A stretch of 64,000 nt of DNA from an uncultured Microbacterium sp. Lineage in GTDB: Bacteria; Actinomycetota; Actinomycetes; Actinomycetales; Microbacteriaceae. Shown one piece after another: positions 16,391-24,150 of this stretch (position 1 is its first letter; each line of letters opens with the position of its first letter). The notes beneath the pieces were generated by a model. That model saw only the letters and a program-made list of their open reading frames with translations, had not been told where the DNA came from and did no database searches. The position numbers were made by a program, and so were the translations under genes. Location of the stretch: NCBI RefSeq assembly GCF_947489255.1, contig NZ_CANLCY010000005.1:372001-436000 (forward strand). The letters are read 5' to 3'.

Positions 16391-17376
16391 GCGACGTGCG
16401 CTGGGCCTACGCCATCAACCAGTGGGACACCAACATCGACTCGTTCGTGCGCAAGCGCGAGCACGAGCGGGCGTTCAAGACGGCATCCATCAGCGGGTTC
16501 TCGGGCGTCGAGCTGACCGCCGAGAGCTTCGGCGCATGGGAGCCGCTCGGCACCCCGCAGCAGCTCGCCGACCTGTACGGCTCGGTCGAGAAGTTCGGGG
16601 AGTTCCTCTCCTCGTGCGCGATCGAGGCCGTGAGCAGCTACGTCTACGACCCGTCCGTCGGCTTCGAGGTCGAGATGGGCCGCGGGCCCGATCCCCTCGA
16701 CCCCGCGTCGGTCGAGCAGATCGTGCGCACCGCGCGGTGGTTCGCCGATGCCCTGCGCCGCCTCGGCGGGAGCGTGCTGGTCGTGCGCGCGGCGCCGTCG
16801 GCGTGGCAGACCGGCGCGCTCTCCGACGAGCAGATCGGGGTGCTGGCGACGCTGTGGAACGCCGTCGGCTCCGCCATCGCCGAGGAAGGCATCGCCCTGG
16901 GCCTGCACGTCGACTTCCTCTCGGCGCTGCGCCTGGGTGATGGCATCCACCGTCTGCTGGCGGCGACGGATGCCGACACCGTGGGCCTCGCGATCGACAC
17001 CGCCGAGCTCGCGATCGCGGGGATCGACCCCGTCGCGCTGTACCGGCGGTACCCGGACCGGGTCGTGCACGTGCAGCTGAAGGACGCGCGCGAGACGGTC
17101 GACGACGCGGAGGCGTCGACGCCGCACGCCGAGCAGTTCATCCGCACCGAGGGCGGGTCGCGCAAGATCCTGCGCTGGTTCTTCGAGCCGAGCGACGAGC
17201 GCGCGCTCGTCGATTTCGAGGCCTTCGTGGAGGCCCTCGCCGAGCACGGCTACCGCGGCTGGATCGTCGTCGAGTCCGACCAGAGCCCGCACCCCGCGGA
17301 GAGCACGATGGTCGCCGGCTGGTACGTGCAGAAGGTGCTGCGGCCGATCCTGGAGCGGGCCCGGGTCTCGGCCTGA
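16387..17376 (+). CDS. Sugar phosphate isomerase/epimerase-like TIM barrel, second of tandem
   Basis: 329 aa, translated by an ATGA overlap with the previous gene. The barrel motifs are LGLHVDFLS (the first ligand position, apparently His or Asp rather than the usual Glu), GLAIDTAEL, VVHVQLKDA and IVVESDQSP. Sequence similarity to its neighbour is low apart from the strand ends, so this is not a recent duplication. The unusual first ligand makes the reaction uncertain; it may be an epimerase with altered metal site or a 3-keto-sugar eliminase-type enzyme. The gene ends a four-gene plus-strand unit that starts with the CarBC-like pair and is followed by a hairpin. Confidence 0.75.
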   Translation: MSDVRWAYAINQWDTNIDSFVRKREHERAFKTASISGFSGVELTAESFGAWEPLGTPQQLADLYGSVEKFGEFLSSCAIEAVSSYVYDPSVGFEVEMGRGPDPLDPASVEQIVRTARWFADALRRLGGSVLVVRAAPSAWQTGALSDEQIGVLATLWNAVGSAIAEEGIALGLHVDFLSALRLGDGIHRLLAATDADTVGLAIDTAELAIAGIDPVALYRRYPDRVVHVQLKDARETVDDAEASTPHAEQFIRTEGGSRKILRWFFEPSDERALVDFEAFVEALAEHGYRGWIVVESDQSPHPAESTMVAGWYVQKVLRPILERARVSA

Positions 17377-17387
17377 CGCACACGACG

Positions 17388-17417
17388 AGGGGCGGTGGCC
17401 GCGCGGCTGCCGCCCCT
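17388..17417 (+). terminator. Hairpin after the plus-strand CarBC/TIM operon
   Basis: AGGGGCGG (17388-17395) pairs with CCGCCCCT (17410-17417) around a GC-rich loop, followed by TCTCCGTCTG. It lies 11 bp after the stop of the last gene, between convergent genes. Confidence 0.55.
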
Positions 17418-17458
17418 TCTCCGTCTGCGGGCGCACGCGACGACAGGCGATCGTTCGG

Positions 17459-17515
17459 TGACAGGACGAGCCGCGGGCGTGCCGTCCTGTTCTCGCACGG
17501 TTCCCTGTTCTGGGG
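17459..17515. repeat. AGAACAGG-type palindromic element, left flank of oxidoreductase gene
   Basis: ACAGGACG (17461-17468) pairs with CGTCCTGT (17483-17490). The segment also carries CCTGTTCTCG and CCTGTTCTGG, the same two arm types (CGAGAACAGG and CCAGAACAGG on the other strand) as the element at 18549-18627. The two copies flank the gene 17533-18519. Confidence 0.55.
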
Positions 17516-17532
17516 AGACCGGATGCCGCGAC

Positions 17533-18519
17533 TCAGCGCGGCTGAAGTCTCGCCGCGCGGTAGATCGCGTCGACCACCCGCATCGTCCCCGCGCCGCGGC
17601 GGGCGTCGAGGACGCTCGGCGAGCCGTCGGAGAGCACATCGCGCAGGTGCTCGAGCTGTCGCGCGAAGCTGTTCTCCCCCGGCTCCGCCGCGACGGAGCG
17701 GAGCACCTCGCCGTCGGACGACGTCACGGTGAGCGTCGCTCCCCACTGCGGAACGATCACACTGGTCGCCAGCAACGACGCATCGCCGCCGTCGACGCGC
17801 ACCCACATCGCGCCCTGGTCGTCACCGAGGAACGAAGCCCGCAGGAGGGCCGGGAAACCACCGGGCAGACGCAACTCCGCGTCGGCCTGCAGGTCGATCC
17901 GGGGGTCGGCCTCATACGTCTGCGCCGTCGCCGACACGACCTCGGGCTCGCCGAAGGCCGCGCGCAGCAGGTCGACGGCGTAGCAGCCGACGTCCATCAC
18001 CGCGCCGCCCGCGAGGTCGCCGTCGAGGCGGATGTTGCCGGGCTGCACGACGAAGTGGGGGATGCTGAAGTCGATCTCGACGAGCTTCACGTCGCCGAGC
18101 ACGCCCGAGCCGATCGTGTCGAGGAGCTCGCGGATGAAGCCGTGCAGACGGAAGTGGAACCCGACGAAGGCGCGCCGGCCCGCGGCATCCGCGGCATCGG
18201 CGATCTGCTCGGCGGTCGTGCCGTTCGCTGACAGGGGCTTCTCGCACAGCACGTGCTTGCCCGCCGCGAGCGCCCGCTCCGCCCACTCGGCGTGCACGAT
18301 TGGCGGCAGCGCCAGGTACACGAGGTCGACCCGCGGATTCGACAGCACCGCGTCGTAATCGCCCCACGCGGGCAGGTCGAGGCGTTCGGCGAACGCGCGC
18401 GCCCGCTCCGGGTCGCGCGCCCCGATCGCCACGACCTCGACGCCGTCGACCGTCCGAGCCGGTTCGACCATCGCGCGCTCCGCGATGGAGCCCGCCCCGA
18501 GGATGCCGATCCCGATCAT
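17533..18519 (-). CDS. Gfo/Idh/MocA family oxidoreductase 2
   Basis: 328 aa with GILGAGSIAE at the N-terminus, DLVYLALPPIVHAEWAERAL, the HVLCEKPLS signature and the C-terminal-domain start VMDVGCYAVDLLR, in which GCYAVD holds the usual catalytic His/Asp region (here Tyr-Ala-Val-Asp). It is a sugar or keto-sugar dehydrogenase by family. The start at 18519 has AGGAGAGG upstream. It is separated from the ThuA gene by 152 bp containing a palindromic element, and a related element follows its stop, so it may be expressed independently of the large minus-strand operon. It is only distantly similar to the other two Gfo/Idh/MocA proteins of the window. Confidence 0.85.
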   Translation of the reverse strand: MIGIGILGAGSIAERAMVEPARTVDGVEVVAIGARDPERARAFAERLDLPAWGDYDAVLSNPRVDLVYLALPPIVHAEWAERALAAGKHVLCEKPLSANGTTAEQIADAADAAGRRAFVGFHFRLHGFIRELLDTIGSGVLGDVKLVEIDFSIPHFVVQPGNIRLDGDLAGGAVMDVGCYAVDLLRAAFGEPEVVSATAQTYEADPRIDLQADAELRLPGGFPALLRASFLGDDQGAMWVRVDGGDASLLATSVIVPQWGATLTVTSSDGEVLRSVAAEPGENSFARQLEHLRDVLSDGSPSVLDARRGAGTMRVVDAIYRAARLQPR

Positions 18520-18548
18520 GCTCACCTCTCCTTCACTCAGGCACGTGT

Positions 18549-18627
18549 CACCAGAACAGGGGATGCCACGAGAACAGGGCGATCCGCGCCACAGCGGCCT
18601 GTTGCGGTGACATCCCCTGTTCTCGTG
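18549..18627. repeat. Nested inverted repeat with AGAACAGG arms
   Basis: CACCAGAACAGGGGATG (18549-18565) pairs with CATCCCCTGTTCTCGTG (18611-18627), 16 of 17 positions. Inside, CACGAGAACAGG (18567-18578) can pair with CCTGTTGCGGTG (18598-18609) imperfectly. It lies between the ThuA-like gene and the oxidoreductase gene. Confidence 0.75.
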
Positions 18628-18671
18628 AGACGTCGGTGCCCGGCCGCGCGATGCGGCGCAGGCAGCGCGCG

Positions 18672-19535
18672 TCACCCCTCGCCGTTGTAGTACGGCCAGG
18701 GGTTGATGCGGCGGTCGCCGCGGCGGTCGGGACCGGTCAGCGAGACCTCGCCGGTCGCCGCCCACTCCACCCCGCGGGGGAACATGCGGATGAACTCGAT
18801 GCGGCGGAACGTGTCGATGTCGTGACCGATCGTGATGGTGAACGACCGGCCGTCGCCGTACTCGTTGATCCACGCCAGAGGCTGCTCGGTGTTGATGCCC
18901 GGCAGCTCGGCGATGCCGCCCTCAGGAATATCGACCGGGTAGTGCGACATGGGCCACACCGGCGCCTTCTCGTACGCCTCGAGGTCGTCGAACGTCGTGA
19001 GCAGCACCTGCGCGCCGTCGTACATCTGCACCCCGACGAGGATGTCGTCGCCGGTGACGGTCCAGGTGGGGTTGATGCCCTCGGTGATCGGATGCCGCGG
19101 CTCGGCCGTGTGCAGCTGCGCCTCGCCCCACGGGCGGGGGCGCAGGCCCGTCTCCCACGCGCTGAGCTTGGCTCCGCGCATGACGTTGTACTCCTCGGGG
19201 TAGCCCCAGCGGTCCTCTTGCGCCGCGGAGCCGTGGAACCAGACGATGCCCTTGCCCTCGTCGTGGACGAAGCGGAGGATCGCGGCATCCGTCTCGGCCC
19301 CGAATCCGGTCGCCATGTCGTGGTAGCCGTCGCGACCCTCGAAGATGACGATGAGCACGTCGTACCTGTCGATGACGCTCGCCGGGAGCCCGCGCGGATC
19401 CTCGACGACGCGGACCGTGAAGCGCCCGGTGTCCTCCAGCAGCGTCGTGATCCACTGGTTGTGCAGGCGGAAGCTGCGGTGGGCGTTGTCGTGCTCGATG
19501 GTCATGTGCCCCGAAAGGATCAGGACGTCGATCAC
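18672..19535 (-). CDS. ThuA-like domain protein
   Basis: 287 aa with a class I glutamine-amidotransferase-like alpha/beta fold of the ThuA type. Features are VLILSGHM, YDVLIVIFEGRDGY, GKGIVWFHGSA (nucleophile-elbow region without Cys), a HPITEGI segment and TITIGHDIDTFR near the end. ThuA proteins occur with Gfo/Idh/MocA enzymes in disaccharide 3-keto metabolism (trehalose/sucrose utilisation) and are thought to act on 3-keto sugars. That fits an operon handling 3-oxo-glucosides. It starts with GTG at 19535, 4 bp after the stop of the TIM-barrel gene, and is the last gene of the 25.7-18.7-kb unit. Confidence 0.8.
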   Translation of the reverse strand: MIDVLILSGHMTIEHDNAHRSFRLHNQWITTLLEDTGRFTVRVVEDPRGLPASVIDRYDVLIVIFEGRDGYHDMATGFGAETDAAILRFVHDEGKGIVWFHGSAAQEDRWGYPEEYNVMRGAKLSAWETGLRPRPWGEAQLHTAEPRHPITEGINPTWTVTGDDILVGVQMYDGAQVLLTTFDDLEAYEKAPVWPMSHYPVDIPEGGIAELPGINTEQPLAWINEYGDGRSFTITIGHDIDTFRRIEFIRMFPRGVEWAATGEVSLTGPDRRGDRRINPWPYYNGEG

Positions 19536-19539
19536 CGGA

Positions 19540-20547
19540 TCAGCCCTTGTTCGAGAACGCGGCGTCGAAGAGCTGGTGCGGCGGGGTGATCTCGCCGAGC
19601 TTGCGCACGAAGGCGAGGGCCTCGGGGCCGCCGACGAGGCGGTCCATGCCGGCGTCCTCCCACTCCACGCTCGTGGGCCCGTCGTAGCCGATCGCGTTCA
19701 GCGCGCGGAACAGCGGCTCCCACGGCACGTCGCCGTGTCCGGTGGAGACGAAGGTCCACCCGCGGCGGGGGTTGTCCCACGACAGGTGCGAGCCGAGCAC
19801 GCCGTTGCGGCCGTCGAGGTTCGTCGTCGATTCCTTGCAGTGCACGTGGAGGATGTGTTCGGCGAAGTCGAGCACGAACGCCACCGAGTCCAGCTGCTGC
19901 CAGACGAAGTGCGAGGGGTCGAAGTTGAACCCGAAGCTCTTGCGATGCCCGATGGCCTCGAGCGTCTTCTTCGCCGTCCAGTAGTCGTACGCGATCTCGG
20001 AGGGATGCACCTCGAGGGCGAAGCGCACGCCGACCTCCTCGAACACGTCGAGGATCGGATGCCACCGGGCGGCGAAGTCCGCGTACCCTCGCTCGATCAT
20101 GGCGTCGGAGGCCGGCGGGAACATCGCGACGTACTTCCAGATGCTCGACCCGGTGAACCCGGTGACGGTCTTCACCCCGAGCTTCGCGGCGAAGCGCGCC
20201 GTGTTCTTGAGGTCTTCGGCCGCGCGCTGCCGCACGCCCTCGGCATCCCCGTCTCCCCACACCCGGGGCGGCACGATGTCGTGGTGGCGCTCGTCGATCG
20301 GGTCGTCGCACACGGCCTGGCCGACGAGGTGGTTGGAGATGGTCCAGACCTTCAGACCGTTGCGCTCGAGGATATCCAGGCGCGACTGCACGTAGTCGGC
20401 GTCGTCCCAGCGCGAGACGTCGATGTGGTCGCCCCAGCAGGCGATCTCGAGGCCGTCGTAGCCCCACTCCCCGGCGAGGCGCGCGACCTCTTCGAAGGGC
20501 AGGTCGGCCCACTGGCCGGTGAACAGGGTGATCGGGCGCGCCATCAT
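19540..20547 (-). CDS. Sugar phosphate isomerase/epimerase-like TIM barrel
   Basis: 335 aa. Ligand strands are [31 protein letters not shown] and [11 protein letters not shown]. The FDPSHF and HxHCKE pattern is that of the enzymes that travel with ThuA and Gfo/Idh/MocA genes in sugar clusters. The start ATG at 20547 overlaps the stop of the oxidoreductase gene (ATGA, then a second ATG). Together with 20544-21761 and 18672-19535 it forms an oxidoreductase / isomerase / ThuA triad, which probably converts the 3-keto sugar left after C-glycoside cleavage back to a usable hexose or an open-chain product. The reaction is inferred from the triad, not from residues. Confidence 0.8.
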   Translation of the reverse strand: MMARPITLFTGQWADLPFEEVARLAGEWGYDGLEIACWGDHIDVSRWDDADYVQSRLDILERNGLKVWTISNHLVGQAVCDDPIDERHHDIVPPRVWGDGDAEGVRQRAAEDLKNTARFAAKLGVKTVTGFTGSSIWKYVAMFPPASDAMIERGYADFAARWHPILDVFEEVGVRFALEVHPSEIAYDYWTAKKTLEAIGHRKSFGFNFDPSHFVWQQLDSVAFVLDFAEHILHVHCKESTTNLDGRNGVLGSHLSWDNPRRGWTFVSTGHGDVPWEPLFRALNAIGYDGPTSVEWEDAGMDRLVGGPEALAFVRKLGEITPPHQLFDAAFSNKG

Positions 20548-21761
20548 GCTCCTTCGCTCAGGGCGACCGGGACCCCGGCGGCGACGCCGGTCCAGGCCGA
20601 ATCATTCTCACTGCTGCGCTCGACCGCGTCGAGCACGCGCTGCACGCTCAGCCCCTCGTCGAACGAGGGGTGCGGGTCGGTGCCGGCGTCGATCGCGGTG
20701 ACGAGATCGACGACCTGGTGGCTGAAGCCGTGCTCGTAGCCGAGCATGTGGCCGGCGGGCCACCACGCCGAGACGTAGGGATGCTGCGGCTCGGTCACCA
20801 GCACCTGCGTGAAGCCCTGACGCCCCTCGGGCGCGGTGCGATCGTAGAAGCGCACGCTGTTGAGGTCTTCGAGGTCGAAGGCCAGGGCCCCGCGGTCGCC
20901 CGACACCTCGATGGTGAGGGCGTTCTTGCGTCCCGTGGCGAAGCGCGTCGCCTCGAACGACGCCAGCGCACCATTGGCGAGACGCCCGGTGAAGATCGCC
21001 GCGTCGTCGACCGTGACGTCGCCGACACCCTCTCCCGCCGACCCCGACAGACCCGAGCCGGCGGCCTGCAGCGGACGCTGCTTCACGATCGTCTCGAGCG
21101 TCCCGGTGACCCTCTCGACGGCGAGACCGGTCACGAACTGGGTCATGTCGATGATGTGCGCGCCGATGTCACCGAGCGCCCCCGACCCCGCGTGCTCCTT
21201 CTGCAGACGCCAGGCAAGCGGCATCCCGGGATCGACGAGCCAGTCCTGCCGATACGCCGCGCGCACCTGCTGCACCGTGCCGACCGCGCCCTCGGCGATC
21301 ATGTCGCGCAGGAGCGTGACGGCCGGGACGCGGCGGTACGTGAATCCCACCATCGACCGGATGCCGCGGGCCCGAGCCCGCTCGGCCGCCTCGGCCATCG
21401 CCTCGGCCTCGGCCACCGTGTTGGCCAACGGCTTCTCGCACAGCACGTGCTTGCCGGCCTCGAGGGCGGCGATCGCGATCTCGGCGTGCGAGTCGCCGGG
21501 GGTGACGATGTCGACGATATCGATGTCGGAGCGTTCGATCACCTCGCGCCAGTCGGTGGCCGACTCGGCCCACCCCCACTTCTCGGCGGCGGATGCCACG
21601 GCATCCGCGTTCCGGCCCACCACGACGGTCATCTCGACCGCGCGCGGCAGGTCGAACATGCGCGGCGCCTGGCGCCACCCCACCGAATGCGCGGCCCCCA
21701 TGAAGCCGTAGCCGATCATCGCCACGCGCAGCGCGGGACCCTGAGCCCGTCGAAGGGTCAT
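20544..21761 (-). CDS. Gfo/Idh/MocA family oxidoreductase 3, repeat-derived N-terminus
   Basis: 405 aa. After MTLRRAQGP, encoded by a REP-like repeat, the family fold begins with [11 protein letters not shown], then [28 protein letters not shown] and [13 protein letters not shown], in which the catalytic GxHxxD motif is intact. A long C-terminal domain with a short low-complexity [11 protein letters not shown] insert follows. It is an NAD(P)-dependent dehydrogenase of a cyclic polyol or keto-sugar. The ATG at 21761 overlaps the CarC-like stop (ATGA); a later start near RVAMIGYG would remove the repeat part. This gene and the following isomerase and ThuA genes form one translationally coupled set. 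Confidence 0.85.
   Translation of the reverse strand: MTLRRAQGPALRVAMIGYGFMGAAHSVGWRQAPRMFDLPRAVEMTVVVGRNADAVASAAEKWGWAESATDWREVIERSDIDIVDIVTPGDSHAEIAIAALEAGKHVLCEKPLANTVAEAEAMAEAAERARARGIRSMVGFTYRRVPAVTLLRDMIAEGAVGTVQQVRAAYRQDWLVDPGMPLAWRLQKEHAGSGALGDIGAHIIDMTQFVTGLAVERVTGTLETIVKQRPLQAAGSGLSGSAGEGVGDVTVDDAAIFTGRLANGALASFEATRFATGRKNALTIEVSGDRGALAFDLEDLNSVRFYDRTAPEGRQGFTQVLVTEPQHPYVSAWWPAGHMLGYEHGFSHQVVDLVTAIDAGTDPHPSFDEGLSVQRVLDAVERSSENDSAWTGVAAGVPVALSEGA
21737..21759. repeat. REP-like repeat copy at a stop/start junction
   Basis: GACCCTGAGCCCGTCGAAGG family copy with one base change (CCCGTC for CCTGTC). It ends at the ATGA overlap between the CarC-like gene and the oxidoreductase gene and encodes TLRRAQG of the latter. 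Confidence 0.85.
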
Positions 21762-22174
21762 GACAGCACCAGCTCGCGCTCGACCGGAACCCGGTTGGTG
21801 ACGTACCGCCCGGGACCGCCGTCGATCCCCGGCATGATCTGCATGTAGAGCAGACGCATGGTGAGCACGACCTCGACGGTCACCGTCTCGCCGGGGGCGG
21901 GCGGGGTGTCGAGGCGGATCAGCACGTCGGGGCGATCGGCGACGAACCACAGCGTCTCGGACTGCTCGGGCAGCTCCTCGACGCGGTACTCGCGGCCCTC
22001 GAGCGAGAACCGCAGGTCGTCCTTCGGCACGGCGACGCCGTTCACCGTCGCGGCGACGTCATCGACGGCCGACAGCCAGAGGCTGCGGTACCAGGGCAGC
22101 TGCACCGAGACGGCGAGGCCGTCGTCGGTGCGACGGACGTCCTTCTCGGCGAAGAGCGAGTTGTGGGTGGCCAT
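21758..22174 (-). CDS. carC: C-glycoside deglycosidase beta subunit CarC-like (DUF6379-type)
   Basis: 138 aa, all-beta. It shows the LPWYRSLWLSAVDDV signature, a DLRFSLEGREYRVEEL strand pair, TLWFVADRPDVLIRL and the late segment MQIMPGIDGGPGRYV. The fused protein at 36107 carries the same LPYMQIAPGQDGGPGMYV, which ties the two together. In the CarBC/DgpBC family this subunit completes the active site of a Mn-dependent C-glycoside lyase. It lies two genes downstream of carB, separated by the NTF2-like gene (12-bp gap), and overlaps the oxidoreductase gene. The pairing with carB at 22996 rather than 24149 is assumed from their shared similarity to the two halves of the 36107 fusion. Confidence 0.8.
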   Translation of the reverse strand: MATHNSLFAEKDVRRTDDGLAVSVQLPWYRSLWLSAVDDVAATVNGVAVPKDDLRFSLEGREYRVEELPEQSETLWFVADRPDVLIRLDTPPAPGETVTVEVVLTMRLLYMQIMPGIDGGPGRYVTNRVPVERELVLS

Positions 22175-22186
22175 GGGGGCTGTCTC

Positions 22187-22969
22187 TCAGGCGTAGTTGT
22201 CGAAGAAGGTCTGGTGCGCGACCGGCGGCGCGGGCTCGAGCTTCTGCGTGGTCTCGGGGCTGTACGGGTGGTTCGTGGAGGGGACCGGCTCGTCGGCCTT
22301 CGGCATGAAGACGGGCTTGCCGTCGTCGCCGAAGTACATGAGGTCGAGGTCGAACGCGCCCTGGTTCTTCAGGCCGAACGCGACCCAGTTCTCCTCGAAG
22401 GGAGCGCGGGCGAGCTCGTAGCAGCGGAACTTCCAGAACTTCCACTCGCCGTCCTGCTTGAGGAAGTCGATCGCGTACTTGCACCACACCCAGTGGGCCC
22501 AGACCTTCTTGCCCAGCACCTCCTCGGGCGAGTACATGTCGGGGAACTCCTCGGCGACCTTCGGGTCGGTCAGACCCGACTCGGTGCCCGCCATCATCCA
22601 CACGCCCGTGGCGGTCTTGCCGTCGCCGGCGACCTCGATCACGGGGGTGTTGGTGGCGTGCAGGATGAGCTTGCCCTCCGGGTGGGGGCGCCCGCGGTGG
22701 TAGTCGGTGACGCTCTGCCAGGTCGTGTACTGACCGGCGTTGGTGTAGCGCGCGCGGATCCCCTCGGTGCCCTCCTTCACCCACAGGGGGATGATCTGCT
22801 CGTCCTCGAACGCGTTGTGCAGGTACATGTAGCGGTTGAAGAGGTTCTCGACCTGCCCGCGGTCCTCGGCGCGCTGCGCGAGGGCGTGGGCGGCCTCGAC
22901 CTGCTCGCGCAGGCGGGTGACCTCGGCGATGAGGTCGGAGACGGATGCCTCGGTGGTGGTGTTCGACAT
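22187..22969 (-). CDS. NTF2-like (SnoaL_4-type) protein between carB and carC
   Basis: 260 aa from the ATG at 22969. An ATG six bases earlier is possible, but AAGGA would then touch the start, whereas it sits 6 bp before 22969. The N-terminal 40 residues form a predicted coiled helix (LIAEVTRLREQVEAAHALAQ). A SnoaL-like cone follows, with VENLFNRYMYLHNAFED, a TYQSVTDYH-type pocket region and WVWCKYAIDFLKQDGEWKFW. It has no obvious catalytic triad. The position inside a carB-carC unit suggests a role in binding or isomerising the keto-glycoside or aglycone quinone-methide-like product. I cannot name a characterised member. Confidence 0.7.
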   Translation of the reverse strand: MSNTTTEASVSDLIAEVTRLREQVEAAHALAQRAEDRGQVENLFNRYMYLHNAFEDEQIIPLWVKEGTEGIRARYTNAGQYTTWQSVTDYHRGRPHPEGKLILHATNTPVIEVAGDGKTATGVWMMAGTESGLTDPKVAEEFPDMYSPEEVLGKKVWAHWVWCKYAIDFLKQDGEWKFWKFRCYELARAPFEENWVAFGLKNQGAFDLDLMYFGDDGKPVFMPKADEPVPSTNHPYSPETTQKLEPAPPVAHQTFFDNYA

Positions 22970-22995
22970 GGTCATTCCTTCGATGTGGTGGTGGA

Positions 22996-24036
22996 TCACG
23001 CGGGCTGGGGCGCCGCGAGGGTTTCTTCGATGGCGGTGCGCATGAGCGCGTGCTGCTTCTTGACGAGGTCGATCGGGTCGCTCTCGCCGAGGTCGCTGAA
23101 GGCGTGGCCCTCCCACTCGCTGGAGAGGTAGCCCTCGTATCCGCCGATGACGAACTGCTTCACGATGCGGGGGATGTCCATGGCGGGCTCCTGCCCGTCC
23201 GCACCGATGTCGTAGAACTTCGCGTGCACGTGGAAGATCTGCGGCATGATGTCGAGCCACTCCTCCGGCGGCACGAGACCGTGCATATTGAAGGCCAGGC
23301 GCGTGAAGGGCCCGAAACGCAGGGGATCGACGCCCTCGCCCGCGAGGTAGTCCTCGAACTTCTGATTGCGCACGTGCATTGGCGTGGGCTCGTGCCAGAT
23401 CTCGTCCATGACCGGGAAGTGCTTCTCATCCATCCCCATCTGGCCGAGCGTGCGCAGCAGCGTCGGCGAGAGGGAGTGCATGGTCGACGAGAAATCAGCC
23501 GTGAAGCCGAGACGGTCGCTGTCGAGTTCGTCGTAGACCTCCCGGATCTCGAGCACCTTCGCATCGTTCGGTCCCGAGGGCGCGTGGATCTCGTACGCGA
23601 GTCGCTGGTCGTACTTCTCGGCGAGGGGCAGCAGGCGACGCAGCAGCTCTTTGCCGGCCGAGCGGATGACGACGGTCGTGAAGCCGAGGGTGTGCGCCGA
23701 CTTCAGCTGACGGGCGAAGAAGTCGTGCTCCTCGTCGGGGGTCATGTCGCGGTCGTTGCGACGCCCCATGTCGAGGTTGGTGCCGACGGCGCTCGCCTCG
23801 AGGCCGTACCTCTCGAGCGAGTCGAACCAGAGCTTCGTGAACTCCGCGTCGACGTCGGGGTACGAGCGCAGGAGCTGCGCGAAGTTGAACTCGACCCCGG
23901 GGCCGATGCCCTGGTCGTGCACCTCTTTGATGAGCGTCTCGGGGGTGTAGAGGCCCGCGGCGAATTCGCTCGTCATCGAGTAGAGCGTCGTGCCGAGCTT
24001 GATGCCCGTTCCAGCGATGCCGGTGGTGTCCGTCAT
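22996..24036 (-). CDS. carB: C-glycoside deglycosidase alpha subunit CarB-like (TIM barrel)
   Basis: 346 aa, xylose-isomerase-like barrel with the metal ligands Glu149 (LAYEIHAP), Asp181 (FTADFSSTMH), His271 (FHVHAKFYDI) and Glu307 (SSEWEGH). The segment GTNLDMGRRNDRDMTPDEEH, also in the fused protein at 36107, is typical of this family. CarB-type subunits cleave the C-C bond of 3-oxo-C-glucosides by a retro-aldol-like deprotonation, with CarC as partner. The ATG at 24036 follows a stretch of REP-like repeats that separates it from the second CarB-like gene. The similarity to the N- and C-terminal parts of the fused enzymes is high in the ligand strands, which makes this the most secure CarB of the window. 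Confidence 0.85.
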   Translation of the reverse strand: MTDTTGIAGTGIKLGTTLYSMTSEFAAGLYTPETLIKEVHDQGIGPGVEFNFAQLLRSYPDVDAEFTKLWFDSLERYGLEASAVGTNLDMGRRNDRDMTPDEEHDFFARQLKSAHTLGFTTVVIRSAGKELLRRLLPLAEKYDQRLAYEIHAPSGPNDAKVLEIREVYDELDSDRLGFTADFSSTMHSLSPTLLRTLGQMGMDEKHFPVMDEIWHEPTPMHVRNQKFEDYLAGEGVDPLRFGPFTRLAFNMHGLVPPEEWLDIMPQIFHVHAKFYDIGADGQEPAMDIPRIVKQFVIGGYEGYLSSEWEGHAFSDLGESDPIDLVKKQHALMRTAIEETLAAPQPA

Positions 24037-24070
24037 TTCGGTCCTTGGGTCGTGTGCGGGAGGTGGTTCC

Positions 24071-24150
24071 GGTGGCTTCGACGAGCTCAGCCACCTCTGC
24101 CGGGGTCCCTGAGCCTGTCGAAGGGTGGTCCCTGAGCCTGTCGAAGGGTC
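24071..24150. repeat. Cluster of three REP-like repeats
   Basis: 24071-24095 is a near-palindrome (GGTGGCTTCGACGAGCTCAG and CCACC). 24104-24126 and 24127-24150 are tandem GGTCCCTGAGCCTGTCGAAG copies. They fill the 112-bp gap between two CarB-like genes; the last copy ends at the stop codon of the upstream gene. Confidence 0.9.

Noticed and set aside
14355..17376. Recent gene duplication of three consecutive TIM barrels
   Set aside because: The three proteins differ in ligand-strand sequences and share only the fold, so they are not a recent tandem duplication.
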